Shown here piece after piece: positions 35,550 through 46,308 of a stretch of 64,000 nt of DNA. The first letter of the stretch is position 1. The number at the start of each line of letters is the position of its first letter. Origin of the DNA: Diphasiastrum complanatum. Its lineage: Eukaryota > Streptophyta > Lycopodiopsida > Lycopodiales > Lycopodiaceae. The translations under genes were made by a program, and so were the position numbers. Below the pieces are notes generated by a model, which was not told the DNA's origin, did not search any database, and was given only the letters and a program-made list of their open reading frames with translations. The DNA is taken from NCBI GenBank assembly GCA_029204225.1, contig MU832267.1, positions 16,262 through 80,261 on the forward strand, given 5' to 3'.

Positions 35550-37400
35550 CAATCAATGATACTATAGTTTTGTTATTGATTGAATTACCTTTCAAGGAAT
35601 TTATGCTAAAGAACCCAAGTGTAAATTCTCTAAGCATAAACTATTATGTTTTGGTCATAAGATCGCTCCTTTTTGGTTGAAGATTGATGAAGACAAGATC
35701 AAAGTAGTAGTTGAGTGGTCGATATTGAAACAATCAACTTAAATCTATTCTTAGATTTACTATATTCTTTCGGATTAGTTTACTCAAAGGTGGCATCAAC
35801 TCTTAATAACTTGACTAAAGACAAAGTTAATAAAAAGAAGAAGAGAGGTCAACCTAGTCTACCTATTAAATGAAATGAATAACTGAACTAGTGTTTTGAG
35901 TTTGGCTATTTTTGCTGTCATATTATAGATCATAGATCTAGATTTACCTTACATCATTAGAACTGATGCAAGTGATTCTGTGATTGGGACAAAAGTTTAT
36001 TGCAAAATGATAGGCTAATAGCATTTGAGAACAATAAACTCACTGGATTTCAATTGCATTATACAACTCAAGAAAAGTGGTTATTGTCATTATCCATGCA
36101 CTTAAAACCTAGAGACATTACTTATATGATGATAAGTTTATAGTGTATACTAGTCACCAGTCTTTGAAATACTTTTGTAAGCAACATGATTTGAGTGATC
36201 GTAAAGCTCGATGGATTGAGTTTATGGAGATTTGATCATGAGATCTTATGCATCAAAGCAGCTCTAATCAAGTTGCGGATGTTGTTATACAAATTGGTGA
36301 ACTATATGAACTTTCATTCACTCAGATTCTTAGTCAGTTTGGTGAACCTAGTCTACCTATTGAATGAAATGAATAACTGAACTAGTGTTTTGAGAAACTC
36401 AAAAGTTTGGCTATTTTGCTCTCATATTATAGATCATAGATCCAAATTTTACCTTACATCATTAGAACTGATGCAAGTGATTCTATAATTGGGACAAAAG
36501 TTTATTGCAAAATGATAGGCTAATAGCATTTGAGAACAATAAACTCACTGGATCTCAATTGCATTATACAACTCAAGAAAAGTAGTTATTGTCATTATCC
36601 ATGCGCTTAAAACCTAGAGACATTACTTATATGATGATAAGTTTATAGTGTATACTAATCATCAGTCTTTGAAACACTTTTGTAAGCAACATGATTTGAG
36701 TGGTCGTAAAGCTCGAGGGGCTGAGTTTATGGAGATTTGATCATGAGATCTGATGCATCAAAGAAGCTCTAATCAAGTTGCGGATGTTCTTAGTCAAATT
36801 GGTGAACTATGTGAACTTTCATTCACTCAAAATCCTGTAGATCCATATCTTTCAATAAGCAAAAACACATATAAGTTGGTTTAAAATAAAACGTGGGATA
36901 ATGGGATTGAGAGTGGCCACATGGATTGTACTAGAGGATAACAAATTGAAGAAAATATTCTTTTTGAGTGTCATGAAGCACCCTATGCAGGTCATCCAAG
37001 TATGCATGGTCGGAAGGGAGTTTTATTGGCCAAAACTTAAGCCATATGTCAAGTCTTATGTTATATAATATAAACTATATCAATTAGCCAAAGTGGAATG
37101 CGTAAAGGTTGGAAGATAATTGCATCTAAAAAATCCTCAAAAGATATGAGAAAGTATATCTATGGATTTTGCAGTAATTAAACTTTTGAAAAACCAATGA
37201 CAATATATTTGGGTGATTATGGATAGGTTAACTAATTTAGCTACTTTCATACTAGTTAGGTCTACAACAAAGACTTCAAATCTTTGTGATTATTCAGGTT
37301 GTATGGATTGCCAAATGATATCGTTAGTGATAGAGATCCTAAGTTTATGGTCACTTCTAGTCAACTGTATTTCATAAATTTGAAACCTCTCTTAGGCTTA
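35550..37400 (+). pseudogene. Heavily decayed Ty3/gypsy RT thumb, RNase H and integrase
   Basis: The thumb/connection resembles LGHKI..GLKIDEDKIKVV (35645-35720). RNase H motifs follow (RTDASDSVIGTKV, LIAFENNKLTG, HYTTQEK) with degenerate FIVYTSHQSLKY and NQVAD text. RNase H is present twice in tandem. Integrase traces come next (HPMQVIQVC.., FYWPKLKPYVKSY, SISMDFAV, IMDRLTNLATFI) to about 37400. There are stops every few tens of codons. It is much more decayed than the gypsy at 1-4 kb and of a different family, judging by its RNase H text. Confidence 0.7.
35851..36838 (+). repeat. 494-bp tandem duplication spanning gypsy RNase H
   Basis: AACCTAGTCTACCTATT at 35851 recurs at 36345 and the two units stay aligned with only scattered differences. 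Both carry the same stop codons in RNase H, so the duplication happened after the element decayed. Confidence 0.9.
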
Positions 37401-37419
37401 GTTCTATAGCTCATCTTGA

Positions 37420-38230
37420 ATTAGTCGCTTCTTCTTCCGTAGGCTAGAACCTTCTGGTATTTGTTAAGAATTGTGCAACCTTCTGTATCAAATTCGACCC
37501 TCCGACCTGAATCAGTGATTCTGCTAACTGAGAGTAGATTCTTGGTCAGATTTGGAACGCGGAGAACGTTGGACAGCAACTTGACTTCACCTCTTTTGAA
37601 CTCAACTTTGGTTGTTCCTTCACCTTCGATTGAATGTGATGAGTTGTCACAACTCGAGAGTGGGTGAATGACTTGCAATGGTGAGTCATGTGTTGAGTTG
37701 TTCCAGAATCTAGATACCAGGAATCGATATCTTATTGCTCTCCTTCTTTGGTCATGAAAGCTGCTTCATCTTCTTCTTGTTCCTGATTTGCGTGACTGGT
37801 TGTAATACTATGTGCTTGTTGTTGGAACTGCTTATTCTTTTTGTTGTTGTATTTCAAAGTTCGGTAGTCCTTGATTTCGTGGCCAATCCTCTTGTAGTAT
37901 TTGCAGAAAAGTTTCTGCACAATATAGGTTGACTTTGTAGATCTCTTGGATCTAAACTTCACATTTTTTGAATATAGAGCTTGAGGATCTGATCTTGAGC
38001 CTGAGGAGGATGCTGATCTTCTGATCTCCTCTTGTATGAGCAGCAAAATTACTCTTGATAGAGTGAGGTACTCCTAGGTAGAAATTGCCATTACCCAATT
38101 TTCGTAGGCTTCAGGTATACTCGATAATAGAGTCATGAGTGCATCAAAATTTTCTATGATTGGGCCAGTTGCAGCCATCTGCTCCATAAGATTTTTGAAG
38201 ATGTTGAGATGACTCAAAACACTATCTGTA
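37420..38230 (-). pseudogene. Copia gag C-terminus and protease (broken)
   Basis: On -, gag text such as AATGPIIENFDALMTLLSSI leads to the knuckle region CKYYKRIGHEIKDYR, in which two of three Cys are lost. The protease core WYLDSGTTQHMT at about 37715 keeps the D-S-G. The downstream protease motif RVPNLTKNLLSVSRI is in another frame (37678-37421). Confidence 0.75.
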
Positions 38231-38234
38231 GTAT

Positions 38235-38640
38235 TGTTCTAGGTATCATGGGAGTATGCACACCTTTGCACTCGAGCATGTTGAAGTCTTCAATGATTTT
38301 CCGAGTGTACTTTTGTTGGTGAAGATACAACTTGCAACCTTCAAAGTCTCTTTCGATCTACAAGCCTAGATAGATTTTTGCTTCTCTCAGGTCAACGATC
38401 TCAAATATTCCAGAAATGTCTCTTTTGACATCTAAAAACAATTTATCTTTTCTTGAGAAGATAAGAGTGTCGTCAACATAAACAGCTAGAGTGATAATTT
38501 CATCTTTGACATGTTTGATATAAACATTTGATTCAGCGAATGAAGGTTCAAAACCTAAAGAACGTAGTGCTTCATCCTTCTTTCTATACCATTGTCTGGC
38601 TGCTTGTTTCAAACCATAAATGTTTTTATTCAAAGCTTTG
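38235..38640 (-). pseudogene. Copia RT fragment
   Basis: On -, NIYGLKQAARQWYRK, VYIKHV and LAVYVDDTLIFS (intact YVDD) are followed by LREAKIYLGL. This piece is joined on its left to the start of a gag fragment, and on its right to the end of another copia RNase H. The order RT-then-gag shows that pieces of different copies have been joined. Confidence 0.8.
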
Positions 38641-40928
38641 ATCTAAACTTATCAAACTTTTCTCCAACAAGTGCCTTAGTGAAAATATCAGCTAGTTGTT
38701 CTTCTGTACTACAATGAACAACAAGAATTTCACGACTCAGCAGCCTCTCATGTATAAAGTGATACAGAATCTCAATGTGTTTGGTTCTCGCATGGAACAC
38801 TGGATTCTTTGCTAGCTGAATGCCACTCTGAATGTCGCTATGTAAAATTGTGGGATTTTTTTGCTTCATGCCAACTTCTTCCAAGATTTGTCTCAACCAT
38901 ATAGCTTCATGTGCTGCACTACACATTGCCTTATACTTTGCTTCTGTGGTGGAAAGAGCAATTGTACTTTGCTTCTTACTAGGTTGTGACTCATCAAGCT
39001 TAGAAAGCTTTTTACCTGGTTCAATAGGAGTATTCATTGGTTTGCAATCCTGCAACCTAAACCTGTGTAGCAACTTCTTGACATACTTCACCTATGTTAA
39101 ACCCACTTCGTGTCCTTTTTGCCACACCTCTACTCCAAGGCAATAATGTATCAAGCTGAGATCGGTCATCTCAAATTGTTCCATGAGGTCTTTCTTAATC
39201 ATGTCTATCATCTCTTGATTATTTCTCATAATAATCAAGTCATCAACATAAAGAGAAATCAAAGCAACCATAGCATCAAAGCATAAGACATATAGATTTG
39301 GATCAAAATGTGTTCTTACCATTCCCTTTGAACAAAAGTAGGCATCAATCCTGCTATACTACGCACGTGGTCCCTGTTTAAGACCATAAAGTGCTTTCTT
39401 CAAGCGACATACTTTATTTTCCTGTCCCTTCGCTACAAAGCCTTCAGGTTGATCCATGAACACTTCTTCTTCTAACTCACCATTTAGAAAAGCATATTTC
39501 ACATCCATCTGATGCAAAGGCCAACCAAAATGTGAAGCTAAAGCAACAAGTAGACGTAGAGTATTCCACTTACATACTAGCGCAAAGGTCTCCTCATAGT
39601 CAATGCCTTTACTTTGTGCATACCCTTTGATCACCAATCTTGCCTTGTGCTTTGCTACCCTTCCATCTGCATGGTACTTAGTCATGTGTATACCCATTTG
39701 CAACCAATGGGCTTCTTGCCAGCTGGTGGTTCTACTAAGTCCCATGTTCTATGCTTAGCAATTGACTCCATCTCCTCTCCCATGGCCTTGACCCAAATGT
39801 CATCATCCTTCACTTCACCATAAGTCGAAGGTTCTTTGCTTTGAATAATGCTAGATAAGAGAGCATAATTTGCTTCATACCTTTCAAGTTGTGTCTTCTC
39901 TCTTGTTAATCTTTGTAGCTCTCCCTGGCTAGATGATTCTGGAAAGTCATCCATGTCGCGGCTCTCCAACAATCTCTCAAACCATTTAGGGAGCTTCCTG
40001 TCAGGTGATCGGCTTCCTGGTGAAAATGTATCCCAAGGTACATCCTTCTCCTTGCGTTTGTCTTCTACAACTTCAATCCTTCTTGCACCAAAAGGTTTGT
40101 CTCTACCTCTCCAACCTGTCTCTAGAGGTTGAGTAGTAGTATCTTGAGATGTATCCTCATGTTCATCACTTGGAAGGTCAATGAATGGATCATCATCAGG
40201 AGGTATCCTCACTATACCATCTTTCCCACTGGATGTGTCTATCTTCTCAGCATCCTCATCTTCATACATCTTGGATTCATCAAAGATAACATCACGACTT
40301 ACATGGATTTTGTTTTCCACTGGATCAAAACGTCTATAGCCCTTCACACGATCATCATATCCTAGGAATATACACTTGATAGCTTTTACATCAAGTTTAC
40401 GTCTCTCTTCCTTATGAATGTGTACAAAGGCCTTACATCCAAAGATTCGCAAGTGGTTTACCTTTGGCTTCTTCTTTGTAAATGTTTCCTCAGGTGTTAT
40501 ATTTGGTATGGCAATGGTAGGACTTCTATTTTGAAGATAAACTGCTGTACTGCATGCTTTTGACCAAAAATCTTTTGGTAGTTTCATCTCAGCTAGCATA
40601 GATCTAGCACGTTCTACAATCGTACGATTCTTGCACTTAGGTACACCATTTAGAGCAGGAGTATGAGCTTGTGTATATGTCTTTTAATCCCACATTGATT
40701 ACAAAGATCATTGAAGTCATTAGACTTGTACTCACCTCCACTATTTGATCTTAAGACTTTGATCTTCCTACTTGTCTGATTTTCGACCAATGCTTTGAAG
40801 CTCTTGAAATTGTCAAATGCATCCGATTTCTTCTTCAAGAAGTAGATCCACGTCTTATGTGACATACCATCAATAAAGGTCATGAAATAGAAGGCTTTAC
40901 CTAAGGACATGGTCCCTAATAGGACCAA
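38630..40928 (-). pseudogene. Copia pol: integrase, RT and RNase H, with an internal deletion
   Basis: On -, integrase begins with MTFIDGMSHKTWIYFLKKKS; its second Asp is lost (RSNSGGEY in place of R-T/S-D-N-GGE). The integrase C-terminus and linker follow (40599-39682: FGCKAFVHIHKEERRK, CIFLGYDDRVKGYRR). RT is split over 39745-39359 and 39322-39092 (QMDVKYAFLNGELEE, SLYVDDLIIM). RNase H occupies 39091-38630 (KQSTIALSTTEAKYKAM, KHIEILYHFIHERLL, ADIFTKALV). Compared with other copia proteins, the thumb-to-RNase H region is missing about 80-100 residues, joined in frame between KLDESQ and PSKKQST. No gag or protease is attached. Confidence 0.85.
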
Positions 40929-40939
40929 CAGTACAGTAA

Positions 40940-41399
40940 CACAGTGATTCTACTTTGATTCTAACTCAAACCTTACTAGTGGTTTTCTTTGCCTATTAGA
41001 TCTTCTCACAGTCCTCTGTATAGGTTTCGAATTTGATTCTGCATTTTCAGGTTTGACCTTGTCTACTAGAATTTGAGCTGGTGATTCGAGTATATCAAGT
41101 ACTCGATCTTGAACTCCCTCTAAATCTGGTAATTCTTGTTCATCATTTGTTTGTTTTACTTTTGTAGTTGGTAACTCATAATAAGTCTTGAGAATTTCAT
41201 GTAAGGAATGACCTGGGTAGGGCTCGAAGAAAATAGCTAAGTTGTTTTTCCTTTGAGATTGTCTTTTCCATGTCAGAATTCTACAAAGAAATAAACAGAT
41301 CCTTTATCTTTCATATGAAAGTGGTCAGGTCTTTGCCATCCCATTGTAGGTAAGTTAATTGGTCTTCCAAGAACGTGATTTTATTATGAGATCAAGTCT
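40940..41399 (-). pseudogene. Copia post-integrase linker fragment flanking element A1
   Basis: On -, one frame reads RTVRRSNRQRKPLVRFELES, the basic RRS-R-R-P motif usual in the copia linker before RT. Upstream text continues to the A1 boundary at 41399. If A1 is removed this fragment joins the copia protease region at 46956-47121. Confidence 0.55.
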
Positions 41400-42046
41400 T
41401 GTGAAAAATACAGATCCTAAGTGGATCTAAACTCCAAGATCATTGGCTTGAATGCTTGCACTCCAAACTACATAAGCTAGGAATTGGCAACACATTCTAT
41501 GCTACCTAGAATGCAAAGAACTTGATCAAAAAGCATTTATCACAAATGGAAACTTCCATAAACATCAAGTGCGGCCCAAAATAGCATTATACAGTCCATA
41601 ATACATCAGCCTACCACTTTTGGAAAGCACCTAAGATCATACACACAAAGCTTGAACTCAATCACTACACAATGCCAACAATGGAAGGAGAACCCAATAG
41701 AAAAATCTCTCATTAAGCAAATGAATACAATGGATCTGCTCCAACCTGTTTCTCCACGGCCTACCTGCTATATATAGCTGAGAGAGATGACTCTCTCTCC
41801 TCTCTCTAGACCCTCCTTACCTAAAATATGCCCTATATAGGTAAAATTGGCATATATGTCCAAAATACATGAAAATGGACTCATTTCGAAGGTCTTGAAG
41901 TTTGACACTTCTTCATACTGAAAAAATACACTTACTAAAAATATCTAGACCTGTTTCACACGTGTGAAAAGTCAGATCCTAAACTATGTGCCATTTTTAG
42001 CAATTTTGGCCTAAAACTAGACAAGGAAATGTTGACAATTTTCACA
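41400..42046 (-). repeat. 3' LTR of A1
   Basis: 647 bp with terminal inverted repeats TGTGAAAA/TTTTCACA. It includes a TATATATAG word and CT-rich stretches around 41770-41810 and is nearly identical to the other LTR. Confidence 0.95.
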
Positions 42047-42062
42047 CTCCCTCTTCAACTTA
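42047..42062 (-). other. Polypurine tract of A1, overlapping the ORF end
   Basis: On -, AAGTTGAAGAGGGAGTG precedes the LTR start TGTG. The ORF stop codon (42060-42062) lies at the edge of this tract, so coding sequence runs right up to the plus-strand priming site. Confidence 0.8.
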
Positions 42063-45000
42063 ACTTGCTAGTTTTACAACACTACTTTGTTCCAACTCAA
42101 GAATGATCTCCATCATCAGAATAGATCTCTTCTCAAGGATCCTAATATGTACAAAATAGGACACAACATAATTGATATAGATAATAGTGTCCATATAGGA
42201 TGCTTCACTATTTCTTACATCAATTTTACATAGAATCATAAAAATGGTACATGTAAAAGAACATAGAATCTCAATTAATGAATTCCTCCATGTATCCATC
42301 TCTGGTTTCTCTGTAAAATGGCAGCAAACAAGTTGTAAATGAAAGTGATCAACAAGTGTTTGCATGCCTCCTCCACATTTCACTATACATATAGTGAATG
42401 CAACATGTATCTCCATGAATGAACTTCCATCACCACCTTGCCTTTGTAGATCTTCAATCCATGAAAGCCTTTGAGTGAATGAATGCCAAAAAGATGTGTT
42501 CCCTACTCCATTTGAATGACCAAAACCTGAACTTGAAATACTTGAAGTACCTCCACAAGATTTGCACACAACGCTTGATCCTACAATGTCAACAAGTTGC
42601 CAATTTGCCAACACTAGAATACTAGATCTTGAACTTTGTTCAAAAGAAAACATATTGACCACTTCAATACCTTTCAAGATCTGAATGAATTCATGTACTT
42701 GATCATACAAACCAGCAATGATAACTATTCCATCTCCAAGATCCAAAGGATGCAAAACTATGGAACTAGTTTTATTGAAATTTGACAATTTCAACACATT
42801 GACATAACAATGTTCATACATGAGATTAGGCAAGTGAGGTAGAGTAAGAAGACACTTCCTTGCAGCTCCAAAGACCTTACTTGAACCTTCAAGAACCTGT
42901 AAAAACAGATCCAAAATGCCTTGACCATTTGTCTCTTCTTTGATGCTTTTCACTAGCTTCGAATTGCCACTTGTCTCTTGGTGTTGATGAAGCAATCCAA
43001 GATCAACCTCTTGATCTTCCAATAAGACATCAAAGATCTTGCATATGTGAACATCTTCAGATCTGAAACTCTGAAGATAATCCCTCTCAAACACATGATT
43101 AAGATCCCACAAGATCTCATCAATGCTCAAATTTGACCCTTCACTATAGTTAGTGAAAACAATGCCACCATCATAAACCAAAAGATAGATTCCAACATTT
43201 CCATTTAACATGAAGTAGAGTAGGTGAAGATGAGTATCAAACCTAATCAAAACAGCCCTCTTGAGTTCATAACAAACCTCAATAAGCTCACCAATGATAT
43301 CTCCCTTGCCTTGAAGAAGTTGCCACTTGAGTTGCTCCATGTAGTCTTCTTCAACCAACCTTTTGCCATCTTGACCATGAATGAACAATCCACCACAATC
43401 ATAGAATGCTTTGAGTTGATGAAGAGATGTTAGATCCATGCTTTGGATCTTCCCAAGAACCACTCTTCCATTGCCCTTTCCTTCACAAGACTCCCTCTTA
43501 ATGCTAGCACCACAAAAGTTAGAAACCTCCCTCTTGATAGTTGCACCATAAGAAGTAGAAGACTCTTGAATATTAGAAGCCAAGAAAAGAATCCTTAGTA
43601 CCTTCAACATAAGAGTGATTGAAGTACTCTCTCTTTTCAAACATGAACTTCTACTCAATGATTTAGGTAATGAGTCATATGATAATGATTCTTCCTCACT
43701 ATCGTTCATAAAAACATCATTCAAAGTACATCCTACTTTGAACACTTCACATACTTCTCTTCCTTTTGACTTGTGATCTCCCTCACCAAGTCTCATGATA
43801 GAAACCTTTGATCTACTCTTTTTATGAAGAAATGTGACACCACTTGTTGCACAAATGACTTTATCACAAAAAGATGTAAAAGAACCATTTCCTTCAAGCA
43901 TGCTCAAAGCACCATCATCTTTTCCCACATGATTACATACATCAATATGAAAAGAATTAGAAGAACAACCATCTTCTTGCAAAGAATGACACTTAGCATC
44001 TCCATCTTTTTCCATATGAACAAACAAGTCATTAGCAACAATCACTTCCAAAGAAGAATCTTCATCAACTCCATTGATGAAGTTAGCTCCTTCCTTACCT
44101 TTTCCATTTTTGCACTTGCCATCTAGCACCATTGAAGAACCACCAAGCCTTGGAAGTCCATGAGTAGAAGAGTACAAACATGATGCTAATTTAACTCCAC
44201 ATGACTCCATATGACTAGTAGGTAACACTAGTGCATCTTCAAGATCCAATGGATCCAAAAAATTGACCATAGATTCACCAAAGCTTGCCAAGTTAGCACA
44301 ACAATTATCATCTCCAAGAAGTACATTAGATCTCAACCTAGATCTAGCATTTTGTTTCTTATGGCATTCATTTGCAAAATGTCCTTTTATCCCACAATAA
44401 AAACATTTGAACTTGGACTTATCTTGCTTCCTACTTTGCAAAGAAGAAGAATGCTTTCCATGCTCCAAACTACCTTGCTTGGACCACTTGCCTTTGAACT
44501 TGCCCTTTGTGAAAAGAGCTTCTTCATCTCCACCTTGTGTTGATGCACCACCACCTTTGGCTTGCAACCTATGCTCTTCAGCCACCAAGATCTCTTGCAA
44601 GTCATTGACACTTGGCAAGGACTTTTGTATAGCAAAGCATTGTACAAGGTTAGAATGTTCATCAAGCAAACCATTCAACATGACTTGAACTAGTTCCCCA
44701 TCCTTTATGCTTTCATCTATGCATGCTAGATCATCATTCAAGGATTTAACCTTCAAGACAAATGAATGTGCACTCTCTCCCTCTCTTTGACAACTTTGGA
44801 AGATTTGCCTTCTTAGGGTGAGAACCCTAGATGTGGATTTGGACTCATAGATCTTCTTCAAAGCATTCCATGCTTCACTTGAAGAAGTACATTTACCAAC
44901 TTCTTTAAGAAGTTCATTGGTAACATTCATCTTTATGATATGTAAGGCTCTTTTAGCCCTTCTATCAAAATTTAGTTGCTCTTGAAGAATTAGAGGTCTT

Positions 45001-45200
45001 TCTTCAATTCCCACAACTATATCCATTAGCTCATTCAACTCTAGTAAAGACTCCATCCTCACTTTCCAAGTTGAATAGTTTGTAGAGTTTAACCTCTCTT
45101 TAGCTTCCAACATGATTCCACCATTGGATGTCATGATGCTAAAATCTTCTTGTGTCCTTAGGCTCTGTTCTAATGCACCTAGCACTCTCCTTTCTCTCAA
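42060..45200 (-). CDS. A1 polyprotein: copia-type GAG fused to about 750 unrecognised residues
   Basis: 1046 uninterrupted codons. The natural start may be the first Met or the Met near residue 23 (MTSNGGIM), which is closer to the usual copia GAG start. Residues about 35-200 match copia GAG (UBN2 type): LNSTNYSTWKVRMESLL, KMNVTNELLKE, KSTSRVLTLRRQIFQS, VMLNGLLDEHSNLVQ. A CCHC knuckle, CFYCGIKGHFANEC, lies at about 266-279. Beyond it I recognise no domain: a Ser/Asp-rich stretch (about 290-560), then mixed hydrophobic and acidic sequence including AVLIRFDTHLHLLYFML and GIYLLVYDGGIVFTNYS. No D-S-G, HHCC, DDE or YVDD motif is present. Parts of the region recur in the diverged copy A2, and the frame is open although most other retroelement coding regions here are broken. 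Both suggest selected coding function, possibly packaging or regulation. Confidence 0.85.
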   Translation of the reverse strand: MRERRVLGALEQSLRTQEDFSIMTSNGGIMLEAKERLNSTNYSTWKVRMESLLELNELMDIVVGIEERPLILQEQLNFDRRAKRALHIIKMNVTNELLKEVGKCTSSSEAWNALKKIYESKSTSRVLTLRRQIFQSCQREGESAHSFVLKVKSLNDDLACIDESIKDGELVQVMLNGLLDEHSNLVQCFAIQKSLPSVNDLQEILVAEEHRLQAKGGGASTQGGDEEALFTKGKFKGKWSKQGSLEHGKHSSSLQSRKQDKSKFKCFYCGIKGHFANECHKKQNARSRLRSNVLLGDDNCCANLASFGESMVNFLDPLDLEDALVLPTSHMESCGVKLASCLYSSTHGLPRLGGSSMVLDGKCKNGKGKEGANFINGVDEDSSLEVIVANDLFVHMEKDGDAKCHSLQEDGCSSNSFHIDVCNHVGKDDGALSMLEGNGSFTSFCDKVICATSGVTFLHKKSRSKVSIMRLGEGDHKSKGREVCEVFKVGCTLNDVFMNDSEEESLSYDSLPKSLSRSSCLKRESTSITLMLKVLRILFLASNIQESSTSYGATIKREVSNFCGASIKRESCEGKGNGRVVLGKIQSMDLTSLHQLKAFYDCGGLFIHGQDGKRLVEEDYMEQLKWQLLQGKGDIIGELIEVCYELKRAVLIRFDTHLHLLYFMLNGNVGIYLLVYDGGIVFTNYSEGSNLSIDEILWDLNHVFERDYLQSFRSEDVHICKIFDVLLEDQEVDLGLLHQHQETSGNSKLVKSIKEETNGQGILDLFLQVLEGSSKVFGAARKCLLTLPHLPNLMYEHCYVNVLKLSNFNKTSSIVLHPLDLGDGIVIIAGLYDQVHEFIQILKGIEVVNMFSFEQSSRSSILVLANWQLVDIVGSSVVCKSCGGTSSISSSGFGHSNGVGNTSFWHSFTQRLSWIEDLQRQGGDGSSFMEIHVAFTICIVKCGGGMQTLVDHFHLQLVCCHFTEKPEMDTWRNSLIEILCSFTCTIFMILCKIDVRNSEASYMDTIIYINYVVSYFVHIRILEKRSILMMEIILELEQSSVVKLAS

Positions 45201-45344
45201 TAAATGAAGAAGGAGAAGATCTTAAAAGATTTAGAACCCTAAATGACCTCTATCTTGAAACTATTTGGCTTTCAAGCATAGAAAGGAAGATTGAAACACA
45301 TGCAACACTTTGCACACACTAAGAATGGATTACAAACTCAAACC

Positions 45345-45870
45345 AACCTGAACACACTCTTGCTTAAGCTCTCAAACTTTCCAGCAAGTGACCAAATCAA
45401 GTTATGGTGTGAAGAGTTACTTGCATTCTTAGAAAATACCCAAAACTAGGATGCCAAAATTACCTAGTAATGAACAAACTTGATCAACATATGATCACCA
45501 CACTAAGATATTGATTCAACCTGTAAAACCACATGTAAACCACACTTCTAAAAGTTTATAAACTCCAGCAAGTGATAAATACAAGATTTAGAGGTGAATG
45601 AATGAGCACACTTAGTGAATCACAAGACTAGCTTCACTATCTTGTCAAAATTTGGTGTTTAGATGTAGATCTAAGATCACTTCACATGAGAATGTTCCTC
45701 AACCTGTTAAGAACCTGAAAACACACTTGCATAATGGTTAACACCTTCCAGCAAATGCTCCAATCAAATTACATAAGGAGAGTTACTTACATGCTCAACA
45801 AAGTACACCAAAATTTATGCCAAAATTGATGACAATCTTTACAATATGCTCTTCACAATGGAGCTTACAA
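45345..45870 (-). repeat. About 180-bp degenerate tandem repeats in the A1 leader
   Basis: CCAGCAA/CCAGCAAG words at 45381, 45565 and 45748 (184 and 183 bp apart) and AACCTG at 45345, 45528 and 45701 mark three diverged units. Units 1 and 3 also share AGAGTTACTT and GCCAAAATT. They lie between PBS and ORF, where a retroelement packaging signal would be expected. Confidence 0.65.
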
Positions 45871-46288
45871 TATGTTCACCCAAAAAAGGGGATCTTTCAT
45901 CCAAATGGGAGCTTTGCTCAGCCTTTAGGAGAATTACAACTCACTCAAAAGAGCATTTGTCATCCACTTAAGGAGAAGTTTCATCCACTTAAGGAGAGTG
46001 TTCATCCAAGAATGGAGATTGTCAACAATAGGATTGAAAAGAACATTGTTAGTATTGAATATGCACAAGCCTCACAATCAACAAATGATTAGGTGTTATG
46101 ATCTGATCCAAAATAGTTTCTTTTCAGCCTCTGATCTTCAATAGACCTGAAATATGCTTTTGATCCACAAGTTCAACTCACAAAACAAAGGTTAGTAAGA
46201 TTTGATCAACAAAGCAATGCAAAATCATGCTAGAACTTGATCAAACATCCAAATATCACCAAAAATGGAATACTTACTATGAATAGAA

Positions 46289-46308
46289 GCCAACCAGCTC
46301 TGATACCA
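46289..46308 (-). other. Primer-binding site of A1
   Basis: On -, TGGTATCAGAGCTGGTTGGC follows the LTR end without spacer. It is complementary to initiator Met tRNA as in copia elements. Confidence 0.9.

Noticed and set aside
37732-41399. A single intact copia element on -
   Set aside because: Domain order RT, then gag, then protease, and a separate pol to the right, show at least three joined fragments.
43224-44688. + strand open frames opposite the A1 ORF
   Set aside because: They are antisense shadows of a 1046-codon frame and contain no motifs.
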